Of a DNA stretch of 64,000 bases, positions 1 through 12,068 are shown piece after piece; the first letter of the stretch is position 1, and every line of letters starts with the position of its first letter. The stretch is from Saururus chinensis. Taxonomy: Eukaryota > Streptophyta > Magnoliopsida > Piperales > Saururaceae. The stretch lies in assembly GCA_035235625.1 (NCBI GenBank), contig CP141141.1, positions 38,036,219-38,100,218 of the forward strand, in the 5' to 3' direction. The position numbers and the translations under genes are program-made. The notes below the pieces were generated by a model, which had not been told where the DNA came from, searched no databases, and saw only the letters and a program-made list of their open reading frames with translations.

Positions 1-3000
1 TAGAGAGTACGTTAAGAAAAGATTTGTGGCTATCTCAAACAGCCTGAAAGAATACATTATGATATTACGGGAGCACTTATCTTCAAATATGGTCACACCA
101 GTGATCGTTAATCTTTTTGAAAAATTTCTTAGTTTGATGAAGTCGCTGCAGGATTGGTTATGCAAGAGACACACTGCAGACAGTGATTGGGAAAAGGTCT
201 ACGAAAATTCTGTTCAGATAAAAGAAGAAGTTTAAAAAAAAATAGACATGGGTACTTGTGACCAGGCCATTCACTTCGAGCTGCACCCAAGTGAAAACCA
301 GAGGGATGCCTTTCAATTTGAGAGAGGGGAAGTTGATAAAGCATCTCTATCTATGACAGATATATGTGGTGGTTGGTATGACCCGTCGACAAGGGCAATG
401 TGGAAGAGCAGGCTTATGTGCCTCTATATGGTTTCCGTTCTTCAAAGAGTTCTCAATGTTCCAAATACAACATTCAAGCCGGCTATTGAGGAATTTTGCT
501 TGCAAAATGCTACTCTTATGTTGTGCACAGCTTCTAGCTCTTTTCGTTTAAGGTCCGTGCCTCAGCGACCAGTGGAGCTGCTAATCATTGATGAGGCTGC
601 CCAACTGAAAGAATGTGAATCATTAATACCTATGCTAATTTCAGGTCTACAACATGCTATTCTAATTGGCGACGAGTGCCAGCTGCCTGCAATGGTTATG
701 AGCGAGGTCTGTTGTTTGCTGATTTCTTGTACAGGAATGCCAAGAACGTCAAACCTGGCGGCTATTTGTTAATTATTCAAATAATCTGGCATAACTCAAT
801 TCCATATTGTTCATTCATTATTCAAATAAGCTTCATGTAATTCATTAGTTGGGATGGTTTGTCAGTTTTGAAATTGAAATAGGAAGAACTACTAATCATT
901 GGTAGAATGTACATCATTGGAAACCATCTATAACGACCTCAATGTCCAGAATTAGCTCTATGGAACAGCAGTTGAGGAAAACCAAGAAAAATGTAACTAC
1001 ATTGACGAATGCACTTGAATGCTTAAACATAATTATGTTCATAATCAGGATTAATTACCTAAACTTCTTTTTTATTTACTTACTGAGTTTATCATGTCTC
1101 GCAGGTTTCTCAGAAAGCTAACTTTGGAAGAAGTCTCTTCCAAAGGTTGGTCTCATTGGACCATGAGAAGCATCTTCTAAATGTTCAGTATCGGATGCAC
1201 CCTTCCATAAGCATCTTCCCAAATGTTAAATTTTACAATAAACAGATTATGGATGGTGAGAACGTGAAGCGTAAGAGCCATGAAAGGCATTATCTTGGAG
1301 GGCAGTTGTATGGTCCCTATTCATTTATCAATGTGACTTGTGGGGAAGAAAATTTTGATGCTAGGCATAGCCGGAAAAATATGGTTGAGGTGGATGCAGT
1401 CTCATTGATAGTGAAAAACCTATTCGGAGGTATCTACAAAATGATATTTGCTATGAACTTCCTGATGTCAGATTATATCAATTTATGGGGCCAGTTTATT
1501 GGATTCTTAGTATATACTATCATATATGTTCCGCAGCTTATTAGTATCTTGTGTAGCTTGTGTTATTCTTAAGATATTAGATTTTGGGATAGAAGCACTA
1601 ATATGTTTTCCTAATGCGATTTCTTACTAAATGCGTAAATTAGTAGTACTCCTGGGAAGATTGCTAAATGATGTTACCATGTTCCCATTGATTTAGAAGT
1701 TATTATATCTAGCATGTGCATAGGACTTCACAAATCATTCGAACACAGCATCATAGTTATCATACATGGTAAAATAATTAATATCCTGAGATAATATGCT
1801 ATTTTAGTCAAATTGTGTAGCGTTTTTTATATTTACATATTTAGAAATAAGATAATCGATTTTATGCAAAAAATTTTGGGGAGTAATACATGTCGGGTTA
1901 AGTTTGGCGTATAATCCTCACGAGGAAGGAAAATATAGAGGCCTATTTACTGGTTCGTATATGTCGGCACTCAAGGAAACCGTGTTAACAATTTAATTAT
2001 TGTTGAGTAGTTTAACATAATGAAAGGTATCAGAATAATTATAAAATAGAAGTTCTCATTGTATTAGCTTTTCTTATTTGGATCTTTCCCCATACCAGCT
2101 ACCCTGATCATTAGAATTGGTATTGAATTTTTAAATAAGAGGAAGTATGATATTTAGAGGAAGGTTTGTTATTTAGAGCAAAGTTCATGGTGCCTGTAAA
2201 TGACTGTTTTAAGTAGGAAAGTGCTAGGGATGCTCCTGATAATAAATTAACACTTTGAACTCTATGCAATAAAAATCTAAGTATACCTAGTACAAGTATA
2301 ATGCAATTTTCTTATGTTGTTGGTTGCCTTATGATTGACGTCTAAGTATGATAGATTATATTCACCTCCTCTTGCTCAACATTTAATGGCAACTATTTTC
2401 TTATTTTTATGCTGCTTAAAATGACTTTTAATATCAAATTCTGTATTTACGAGTTACTCTCTAAAGTAGAGGTCACTTATGTGATATGTTTAGAGATTTG
2501 AAATTTGTTTAGCAAACTTTTAAGGATGTGGCCAACATAAATTTTAAAAGTGCCACTTCTCCTTCAGAGGGCCTGAAGCATGAAGGTACGTGCAAGAAGC
2601 TGCAAAGAGAAACTTGATAGACCTCAACAATCGGATAAATAAATCTTTTTGCATTATTAAAACGCGGTTTGTCTTCTTAATTATACAAATTCTTCTTAGT
2701 GAAAGGGTATTCAATCATAGCATCGTATAACCAAACAGAAATAAAGAACAGTATCTATCGCTTTATAGCCACCTAAATACAGGTATTAAAACCATTGTAG
2801 CTATCTGTGACAGCATGATCACTTCATTTGTCAGGTATAAGCTCACACCACACTTAGATTATAATAACGTTTTTTTTACAGCATTCAAAAAGTCGAAGCA
2901 GAGACTGAGCATAGGTGTCATATCCCCCTACAAAGCCCAAGTTACTGCAATAAGTAAGAAACTTGGAACAGAATATGAAAAACGTAAGGATTTCAGTGTG

Positions 3001-4163
3001 AAGGTGAAATCCGTTGATGGCTTTCAAGGTGGCGAAGAGGATGTTATTATAATGTCTACTGTTCGATCTAACACGAGTGGATCTGTTGGTTTTCTTTCAA
3101 ATCTCCAAAGGACAAATGTGGCCTTGACAAGGGCCAAGTGAGCATTTTCTCCCTTATATTTCCTCCCTAATTTTAATTAAATCCATTACTAATGACCAGT
3201 TGCCAATTCATGATTTTTGTTATGCTCTTCTTAATTATATGGAACGTGGGTGATAGTTCATATATTTCAGGCACTGTCTTTGGATTCTTGGCAATGGAAC
3301 CACTTTACTTAATAGTGGTTCTATCTGGAAGGAAGTAGTCCTCGACGCTAAGAGTCGTGGGTGCTTCTTTGACGCCGACATGGACGAGAATCTGTTAAAA
3401 GGTGCAGGTGGAGTTCTCAATATTGATCTTGACCGTCTGGAAGAAATGCTGCATACGGATTCTTCCTTGTTCTTGAATGCAAAATGGAAGGTTTGCATCT
3501 ATCCTAAGAATTCCTCAAATGTTTAATTGACTTTCTAGTTGTATGTCACGAGCCATTTAGATCCGGGGGACTACAGGTTCTTTTCACAGATGACTTCAAG
3601 AAGTCTTTCCTAAGCATACAGAGAGCTTACATTCAGAAGGAGATTATTGAGTTCGTGAAAAAGCTCGCCAATGGGTTCCGACCAAGGAACAAGGCTCTCA
3701 AGGATTCAGGTCCCAAGAGTTCCTCGAAGCTTCTAAAGCAGTGTAATCTTCAAGGCCAGGGGCTGTTTTGGTCGGTTGAGATTTGTAAGGATTCAAATCA
3801 TTCAAACTACACCCAGGTGCTGAAGTTTTGGGATACACTGCCAATAGATAAAGCACCAAATCTGGTAAAGAGCCTAAAAGACATGTTTGAGATCTATTGT
3901 GTGAACTATGCATCGTGGTGCAGATTCAGATGCCTGGATGGGTATTTAAACTCTTTCCTTTTATATGAATCGGTTTTCTATATATTTTCATGTTGAATGA
4001 GAGAAAGAAAATGTCTTGTGACAGGGGGTTGGAGGTCCCAATGTGCTGGCCAATTGGTGGAAGTAATTTTCATCCAACAACTGCAACAAATGACCTGTCT
4101 GAGGAGAAGTTGGCAAGGGATTTGGCTTCACTAAACCTGGGTGGGAATTCTTGTATCAGTTGA
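1..4163 (+). pseudogene. SEN1/UPF1-like SF1 helicase, copy 1, C-terminal part
   Basis: This is the C-terminal half of a plant SEN1-like superfamily 1 RNA/DNA helicase; the 5' part lies left of the window. Exons joined by GT-AG sites that keep frame are 1-706, 1105-1429, 2882-3137, 3271-3490, 3577-3941 and 4025-4163 (stop 4161-4163). Visible motifs are Walker B DEAAQ (590-604), GDECQLPA (motif III, about 670-693), NVQYRMHPSIS (about 1186-1218), [24 protein letters not shown] and ALTRAK (motif VI, to 3137). The frame is open throughout except for one stop, TAA at 233-235, where the second copy has a serine TCA. The identity is secure. Whether it is fully dead depends on that one base and on the unseen 5' half, so a sequencing error or a very recent loss is possible. 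Confidence 0.87.
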
Positions 4164-4391
4164 TATGCCACATCAAACTTTTTAATTGAACGGAAGAAAC
4201 TTTTATTAAAAAAAATGTAGAAGTCTTGAAAACTTTTGGATAAATCCTTCTTGGTACATGGGATTATTATTTTTCGTGGAATCTAGATTATTACATGAAA
4301 TGATGAAAGCCCCGGCCAATTGTTGGTATATTTGCGACCATTGTTGAACATCAATATCTATTGTATTATTTATTGTCTCGTTCACTAATGG

Positions 4392-4663
4392 TGTAGGATA
4401 ACCAAGTTTTTCTAAAAGCTCGAGCTATTAGGAAGAGGAAATCTTTTATATTAATTTTATATTCTAACATCCCCCCTCACGTGTAAGCGTCTATCAAGCG
4501 TGTCACATGAGATACAATTGGGATATATAAATGTCTCCAATGAGACTTTAACCTAGGACCTCCCATGACCTAGAGCTCCGATACCATGTAAGATAATTAA
4601 GTTTCTCAAAAGTTTGAGCTATTAGGAAGAATAAATCTTTTATATTAATTTTATATTCTAACA
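4392..4663 (-). mobile_element. Complete miniature LTR retrotransposon (SMART/TRIM type), 272 bp
   Basis: Two direct terminal repeats, 4392-4469 (78 bp) and 4587-4663 (77 bp), each read TGTTAGAATATAAAATTAAT at the start on the minus strand and end in ACA. The outer 5-bp target duplication is AATGG (4387-4391 and 4664-4668). On the minus strand the 5' LTR is followed at once by TGGTATCGGAGC (4586-4575), a near match to the initiator-Met tRNA primer binding site. A purine tract GTGAGGGGGGA (about 4480-4470) precedes the 3' LTR. The internal part is only 117 bp and codes for nothing. The duplicated copy has the empty site at 31391-31395. The two LTRs differ at about ten positions. Confidence 0.9.
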
Positions 4664-5812
4664 AATGGAACATGAATTAATCTTCTCCCTGATCGACACG
4701 GCAACACGGATTCACCAATGGAGAGTGACTTTTTAGCAGCTCAGTCATTGATGTGTTTGGAGTCGGGGTTGAAACCGGTCGGGTTGGCTGGGCTGGATCA
4801 GGGCCATGGCCCTAGTTTGTTGGCCTGTTTCCCAGCCTTAGCCCTAGGTAGGCTTTTAAAAGTTTGACCCTAGTTGTTCCATAGGGCTTCATGCTTTTTT
4901 ATATTTTTGTCTTTTATTTTTTGTTAAAAAATATTTTTAATAGAAAAAAATTATAATCTTTAAGTAGGGTCCTACTATTTGACCCATAATACACAAGATA
5001 ATATGTCTTTGACCTTTTGGTGGGATTATTTACAACTAATCATGATGACTTATAAACTTAAAATTTCTTAAACTTCTTTAAAATATGTAACATCTTCCCT
5101 TTCGACCTATGTTTGACTATTGAAAAATATAAAAATAATTATTTTAATATTAAAGGGTGAGCTGAATGAGCCTATCACCTTTTTACTCCTCAACCTTAGT
5201 TTAACTATTTTAATGTAGGCTAGATATTTTAAGGCCCAACACTAAGGTTGGGCCAAAAAAATTTCTATCATAACCCGCATTTTATTGGACAAGTAGGGCC
5301 CAAGCCAGAGAGCCGACTTTTAAAAGTTTCACCCCTAAAAAAAAAGCTTCCCATCAAGCTATACTTGCACTCATTAAGTTCCTTATGACAAAACTTCTTG
5401 ATTACAATGCATCTTTCCTCCTTTCCATTATGGGAAAGTTGCATAGACATTTAGGGAGTTCCGATTATGTGACATAAACATCTACATCTTCTTGTTCCAT
5501 GGCTAGCTCACCAGCATAAAAAGTCATATTGATCAGATCGATATATGTGCGTATTGACCCATATGTACCCATACGGTGATTACATATACAATATAGGGGT
5601 GGTACACTTCCCATGTGAAAAATTGATATGTGTGTCTATAGTATTGACCATATTGTATTTATAAAAAAGATTCTAAAAAATGTTCAACCACAATTCAAAC
5701 TCTACTTCTTTATACTATTAAAGTTGAACTAACTAATTAGACCATTGTAACTATATTTATGAGATTTTAATTTTTTTAAAACATTTTTTGCCAATTACTT
5801 GAGATCAATAAA

Positions 5813-7657
5813 TGTAATGACCCTAATTTTCAGATGTGATTTTCTTTATAATAAATCTTATATTCAAGTTTTTATCTAGTTATGATTAATTAAATATTAT
5901 TATCAATGAGTTTCTATAATGATGTGTTAGAGCATTGAAAGACAAGTGTAACAGGCCTTGAAACACTCGAATCGGATACTAGGGCTAAAAGTTATGGCCT
6001 TGAGAAATGTGCCACATGGGCAGGATCCACTTGGAAAGTAAAGGGAAACTCCCCCTTATTAGGTCTAGTTTTGTAGGGCTTTAAGATACGAGCTCAACAG
6101 TACAAAGAACGCGTAAATCGGAGTCTGAGAGAGAAAGTTACGCATGTTTGAAGTTTTTGGATTTTTTGAAAAATTAAATAAAAAAAGAATTATTGAGTCA
6201 GCTAGCGTCAACACGCTTATGCCAATAGGACACATAGCATCGCCATGCGGTGCTGCATGTTACGCTGGTTGGGCCCTACGTCACACACCACGTGACACGT
6301 GGTTGGCTTTTCCATCGCCTCATGCTCATATGAGTATGCGCATGGGCTTCCGATTTCGCCCATTTTCCATTTTTTCTCCCACATTATTCAAACTTTTGTT
6401 CTTCCGTTCTAAGTCGTTTTAAGCCCGATTAAAGCTAAATCTAGTGTGCTAGACGTCGTGGTTGGTTATTTTTCTGATTCGAGACCTCTAAAGCCCCAAA
6501 AGTGGACATCGAAGTGCATAGTATTTGTCACTTCTTCTTCTTTCTCACGCATGAAGAAAGGTAGGGGGTTTTAAACTCTAGATGCATGATTACTGTAAAT
6601 TTTATAAATGATTTAGCATGACTATGTTTATGAGGTTTATTTTGGGAAAATATATTATGTGGTGAACTGATTTGGCATGTGTTATGGAGTGTTTTGGTTA
6701 CATACACTTACATGAATTGATTTTGTATGTACACTTATGTGAATTGATTTTGTACGTGCTATGTGAATTGATTTTGTTTGTGCCACTTAATGTTTTGGTT
6801 ACATACACTGTTTTGGATGCCTGGCGAGAAAAATAATCAGCAAGTGACACACATAGGGTGGAGTATCATGGGAAAACTCATTCCCTAAGTGGCCCATGTT
6901 AGCCCATGAGCACGGGGGTAGGCCGTTGGGTATCACGGCTTCTAATGTGACTCAGATTTGAGACTGCAGATGTGTTTTGATTTGGAATTGAGTTGGTGAA
7001 TTTGATGTGGATTTAATGTGATTTGAGATTTGAGCTTGTGGATCTGACGCAGAATTTAGCTTGTAGATTTAATATGATTTGGGATTTGAGCTTGTGGATT
7101 TGATTTGATTCGGAATTGAGTTTGTGAATTTGATTTGTTTATGAAATATTTTATTTACTAGGTGATTTACCGTAGATAAAAGATTATGTTAAAGGATTAT
7201 AAGGTTTATTTTTAAAGGTTTTACTGTTTAGCTTCACTTTAGATTTTAACTCAGCCTATTGAGTATAAATATACTCACCCTCCCCCAAATCCTTGCAAGT
7301 GTTTAAATAAGGATAGAGGTAAAAGTTGACGGATTTTTGAATGATTTTATCTTGTATAATTATTTATATGACTGATGTGGAATGGCACGATGTGCCTAGA
7401 GATTTATAAACTTTGTGTAAATTATCGGCTCTACGCACAGTGGTCCTTGACATGTGTAATAATTTTAAGTGTTGAATCAATATTTATTACTATGCAATAA
7501 CTTCGTGAATATTTGTATGATAATGATTACAATAGAAATGATAGATCCGTGATTGTTGTGCACTGACGGCCGTCATGTTGGTTCACGTGAGTGAAATTTA
7601 CAAGTGTCAGACAAGGATATTATGATTAAATTAATATGGGAATTGGTGGCTGTCACA
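5813..7657. mobile_element. Solo LTR, 1845 bp
   Basis: The element begins TGTAATGACCC and ends GGCTGTCACA (TG...CA). It is flanked by the 5-bp duplication ATAAA at 5808-5812 and 7658-7662. The second segmental copy carries one ATAAA (32543-32547) and no insert, so both ends are exact. No internal coding region or second LTR is present. It contains repeated short AT/TG-rich units (about 6650-7140). A Ty3-type LTR is likely from the start motif, but this is inference. Confidence 0.88.
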
Positions 7658-9047
7658 ATAAAAGTGGCCTATACACTAGATTTTTTTTCAAAATATAGTA
7701 CTCCATGCCTATGCATTTTCTTACACATCTAATCATATGAGCTTCTACATAATATTCCTCCATCTCATTTAAATCATCTTATTTGGTTTTAAAATAAACT
7801 AATTTTATAGCAATTAATATGGGATGATAATAGTTTATAGGGCTCACATTTTTAATACATAATATGATGAGCCTAATGCACTATTCAAAAGAGTTGGTTC
7901 ACATTTGAGTTTATTTTATTAGATTGACTCTTCTCTTCCAATAATCTTATGAGGGGGTACTCGTGTAAGAATTACATACCCTCCACCTCCCCACAATCAA
8001 AGCATGTTACTTACTAATGTTAGTGTTCTACATTATTTTTATATCTTTTGTGTCTTTAAGAGTATTGTTATCATAATATATTATTAATTTTAGTAATTTT
8101 TAATTAATATTAGAGGTCCATACTGACTAAGCGTACTATCAGTGCATACCTATATCAACAATCATTGATAGTCTTGGATAAGGCCTTCCTTGCTCACCAA
8201 TAAGGAAGGGAGGTCCTCTAAACGTGGGAAGGAATGGAAAAGGGAATAGACACCCATTGGGGAGAAGACAATAAGAGGGGACAACACCCCTTATTCTCTA
8301 CAGCGGAGAAACGCCCTTCGAAATGAAAGATATGCAAATGAGGTTGGTAATGTTTAAATGGCTCATAATGCATTTTTTTTACGGGGAAATGTCGTCCTTA
8401 ACATCAACCTCATCATGCAAAAAAAACTTACAGAGCTATTTATTAAAGCTTCCTGTTTTATCCTTTTTTTTATTGTATGCAAACTAAATAATTTTTTTTC
8501 CCAAGATAGGAGCAGCTTAGCAAGCATAGTTTTTTTCCACACAAGCCACTTTTGTACAAGCTAAAGATCCATAAGTAGTTTATTTGAGCAATGCCAAAAT
8601 AATAAATGAAAAAGTAGTCACGGTAGCTCACAAACTGCAATACGTCCTGAAATTATGTTACTTAGGTTGGTGCGTTTGTTTCCTCAACAAATTAAGACAT
8701 GATGAGTGTTGAATGAGTAAGCTTAATTTTTGCTCGACACATTTGAGGAAAAATGTCATCAAACCATATCAAACGGTCTGACCTTTCAGGAAAAGCCACT
8801 TTTCACAAGACTTTTCAGTGATACGTAATTTTCAGACTGAACAAAAGATAATTTTAATAGTGTAATGTTTCTTAGTAAGATAGTGGATGTTAAAGTGGCA
8901 AAGTGTACAACACTATATAACTTAGTAACAAGAATAGTAACGTAGAAACAACAAGGATATTTTAAAGGAATATCTTCTCTCTAGACAACTCTTCATCTTC
9001 CTAGATGTCTCTTCGTCACTCCCATTCTCTAGACTCATCTTCTTGTA

Positions 9048-9165
9048 TATTTATAAATGAGTTTTTTCCATATTGCCTGGTTGGATATACACATATTCCA
9101 TATTCCCTGAATTTTAACACTTAACCCCATATGACCTGGTTTAGGACAAATATACCCTTAGGTCA
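9048..9165 (+). repeat. Inverted-repeat arm, LTR-like (left)
   Basis: This stretch (GAGTTTTTTCCATATTG near 9060, then ATATTCCATATTCCCTG) matches the reverse complement of about 10990-11125. It also has a TATAAAT-like box when read on the minus strand. It appears to be an LTR piece in opposite orientation to the copia LTR end at 11164. Confidence 0.75.
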
Positions 9166-9724
9166 CAAATAAACCCATACCCAAGTTCTTATCTCATTAT
9201 TGGTGACGAATTACGGACGATGGTACGAATTTGTGTGAGCAAAATCAAAACATAAAGCATACAGAAAATAAAACACCCACTTAAAGATGATCGATAGAAA
9301 GTAAAAAATTTCTCCTTCTCAATCTTGTGTTCCAGAGAATGAACCAAAACAGAGTCATCTCCCGATTTCAATCCAAAAACTGGTTCCTAGTTAAAAAAAA
9401 CACGAAAATAACATAATTCAAAATGGGGAATCAAAGGAAGTCACTTTAGTGCTTCCTGAATTACAACAAACAGATTGTTTCGACAATCTCGAAATTTGGG
9501 TTGCATTTAGAACGGATTGAAGGACTCTGGAGACTTGCCGCAAATGGGGATTGGATGCGGCAAAAAGAAAGGATTTTTGGAAGTACAACGAATCCGAAGG
9601 AAATTTAGTGGAGTACATCCACTCTGCATGACTCGCGAGACTTCCAAGAATGCGAGAATGAGAGGATGGCTCCCACTAAACGGACCAAAGATCTCACTCT
9701 CCGCATGACCCGTGTCCAACACTT

Positions 9725-10610
9725 AATCCACATCGCATATACGATAACACAATATGTCAATAAAATGTATTATTGATAATACGATATGGACTCTTTGAGC
9801 CGACAACACATAATATGATATCCTCTATATCGCATATACGATAACACGATATTCGCCATAGTGTATTATTGATAACATGATATTTATCATAGCGTGTTAT
9901 TGATAACATGATATGTCAACAAAGTGTGTTATTGATAACACGATATGCCAACAATGTATGTTATTGATAATACAATATGCTATGATATCCGCTATATCGC
10001 ATATATGATAATACAATATTCGCCAAAGCGTGTTATCGATAACACGATATTCGTCATAGCGTGTTATCGATAACACGATATGTGTGTTATTGATAATACA
10101 ATATGCTACAATATCCTCTAAATCACATATACGATAATACGATATTCGCTAAAGCGTGTTATCGATAACACGATATGTGTGTTATTGATAATACAATATG
10201 CTACAATATCCTCTAAATCACATATACGATAATATGATATTCGCTAAAGCGTGTTATCGATAACACGATATTTGCTATAACATATTATCAATAACACGAT
10301 ATTCGCCATAGCGTGTTAGTGATAACACTATATGCCAACAAGACGTGTTATTTATTTTCCTCTATATCATGTATACTATAACACGATATTCATCATATCG
10401 TGTTATCGATAACACGATATTCGTCATAGCGTATTATCAATAACACGATATGCCAACAATACGATATCCTCTATATCGCATATACAATATTTGCCAAAGC
10501 GTGTTATCGATAACACAATATTTGCTATAGCGTATTATCAATAACATGATATTCGCACATAGCGTGTTATCGATAACACGATAGTCGCCAATATTTGTTA
10601 TTGATACAAT
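9725..10610. repeat. Palindromic tandem repeat array, about 31-bp units
   Basis: About 885 bp of degenerate tandem units are built on the perfect palindrome CGTGTTATCGATAACACG followed by ATATTCGCCATAG. At least six exact 18-bp palindromes occur (for example 10029, 10060, 10154, 10562), with many one- or two-base variants. A higher-order 95-bp period is seen at 10081-10175 and 10176-10270. The array is non-coding and sits between the two inverted LTR-like arms. Confidence 0.92.
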
Positions 10611-10989
10611 TGTTCATCAAGTCAAGGATGAAAACCTCTAAGATCCTATTCTAGAGTGTCCTTCCTTAGCATCTACATCATTTTTCATTCTTATATAGCC
10701 TTGTTCTCCCTAAATAGTCCATCAAGATTCATTTTTTAGAGTTACATTGTCATCTTGATCTCCTTTCTAGGGATAAATAGTTTATGTTGTTAGAAATTTT
10801 TGGACAAAAATAAGAGAAGAACGATTGCCGATGAAGTGAGGGAGGCCGACAATCACCGAATAGAAATCAGAATTTGTTGTTGATGAAAACTGTCGGGCGA
10901 AAATCACAAATCGTCACTGAGCTCTGATCTCCTCTTTGTTTATGCGTCGTCACAACTAGTTTACACAATTTTTAACCCTTACACTGGTT

Positions 10990-11125
10990 ATAAGGGTATT
11001 TTGGTCCAAATTTGTTCAAATATCGTGTAAACCCAGGTTCTATGGAATACTTTTTACAAAACCAGGGAATATGGAATATTTGTATCTTAGGCCAATCAAT
11101 ATGGAAAAAACTCTTTATAAATTGT
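10990..11125 (-). repeat. Inverted-repeat arm, LTR-like (right)
   Basis: Partner of 9048-9165. It lies within the last part of the copia 5' LTR, which ends CTACA at 11164 directly before the primer binding site. Confidence 0.75.
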
Positions 11126-11164
11126 GCATCTGTTATACTTGGATTATGGAATAATCTCTCTACA

Positions 11165-11176
11165 TGGTATCAAGCT
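11165..11176 (+). other. Copia primer binding site
   Basis: TGGTATCAAGCT follows the LTR end ACA directly and resembles the tRNA-iMet site TGGTATCAGAGC used by Ty1-copia elements. Confidence 0.7.
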
Positions 11177-12068
11177 AGGAATAATAGCAATTGCTTTACC
11201 TTGTCGATCCTGCCGCCTGACCTCTGTGCGATGCTCCTCTCCACCATCTGCTTCACCCTCCTCCTCTTTCCCTTATCGGTTTCTTTTCTGTGATAGCCTC
11301 TCCACACCTGCCGATTGCCGACCTCCCTGACCGTCGTTGGCTCCTCTGGTTCTCCAGCCTCTTTCTAGTAGGCCCGCTTCCTCTCCCGCCGGCGGACATC
11401 TCGACGTTCCCTTGTTCGTATTGCTATGCTCCTCTTGCTCCCTGTCTTTCCTGTTGCCGGCACTGCCCTCCTTTCCTTGGACCTATCAACTTCCGTCTCT
11501 GCTGACTCCCTCCCCTGGACTCACCGCCCTTCTTCTCTAATCTTGTTCTCCTCTATGAACGGCCGCCTCCCTCGTCGATGCCCTCCCCCCTCAAAAGTTC
11601 TCCCCTTTACCCATCGGCCTCTACCTGTCTTTCTCTCCCTATCTCACAGCGCCGCTACCCTCCCTCCGTTGTGTCTAGCTGTCGCCCCCTCTTCTCTCCA
11701 TCCCTGTATCAACTTCCGCCCCTTCTTCCTCTCTCATCTCTTTCCCGTCTATTCTCTCTACGCAGTTGTTCTTTTCTGCCGTGCTCGCCTACCACCCTTC
11801 TTTGTCTTCCCCCAACCCTCCTCCTTTGACAGTCACCCTCCCTCTCTCTCCAACGCAGTCCTTGCTTTCCGCCGCCTTCGACCACTCTTGGTCGCCCTCC
11901 TCAACTTGCCAGATTTCTTTCCGCTTCTTCATTTTTCTTCTTCTTTGTCCCGCTTTACTTTTGGGTCCTGTCTCTGTAAGTGGTTATTCCACTAAATACA
12001 GTCTTGTCGAGTAAGATCACGTACACTTCTGGAAGCTTTATTTTTAATCCCTTTGTCCAACTTCTCCT

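Noticed and set aside
197..247. A mini-intron removing the stop at 233-235 in helicase copy 1
   Set aside because: It would be only 51 nt, with a weak donor, and the joined sequence falls in the wrong frame.
9725..10610. CRISPR-like look of the regularly spaced palindromes
   Set aside because: There are no unique spacers of constant length, the units are degenerate tandem copies, and the genome is a plant's.
11290..12014. Several overlapping Ser/Pro/Leu-rich frames
   Set aside because: They lie in the pyrimidine-rich leader of the copia element between the primer binding site and gag. No domain is recognisable.
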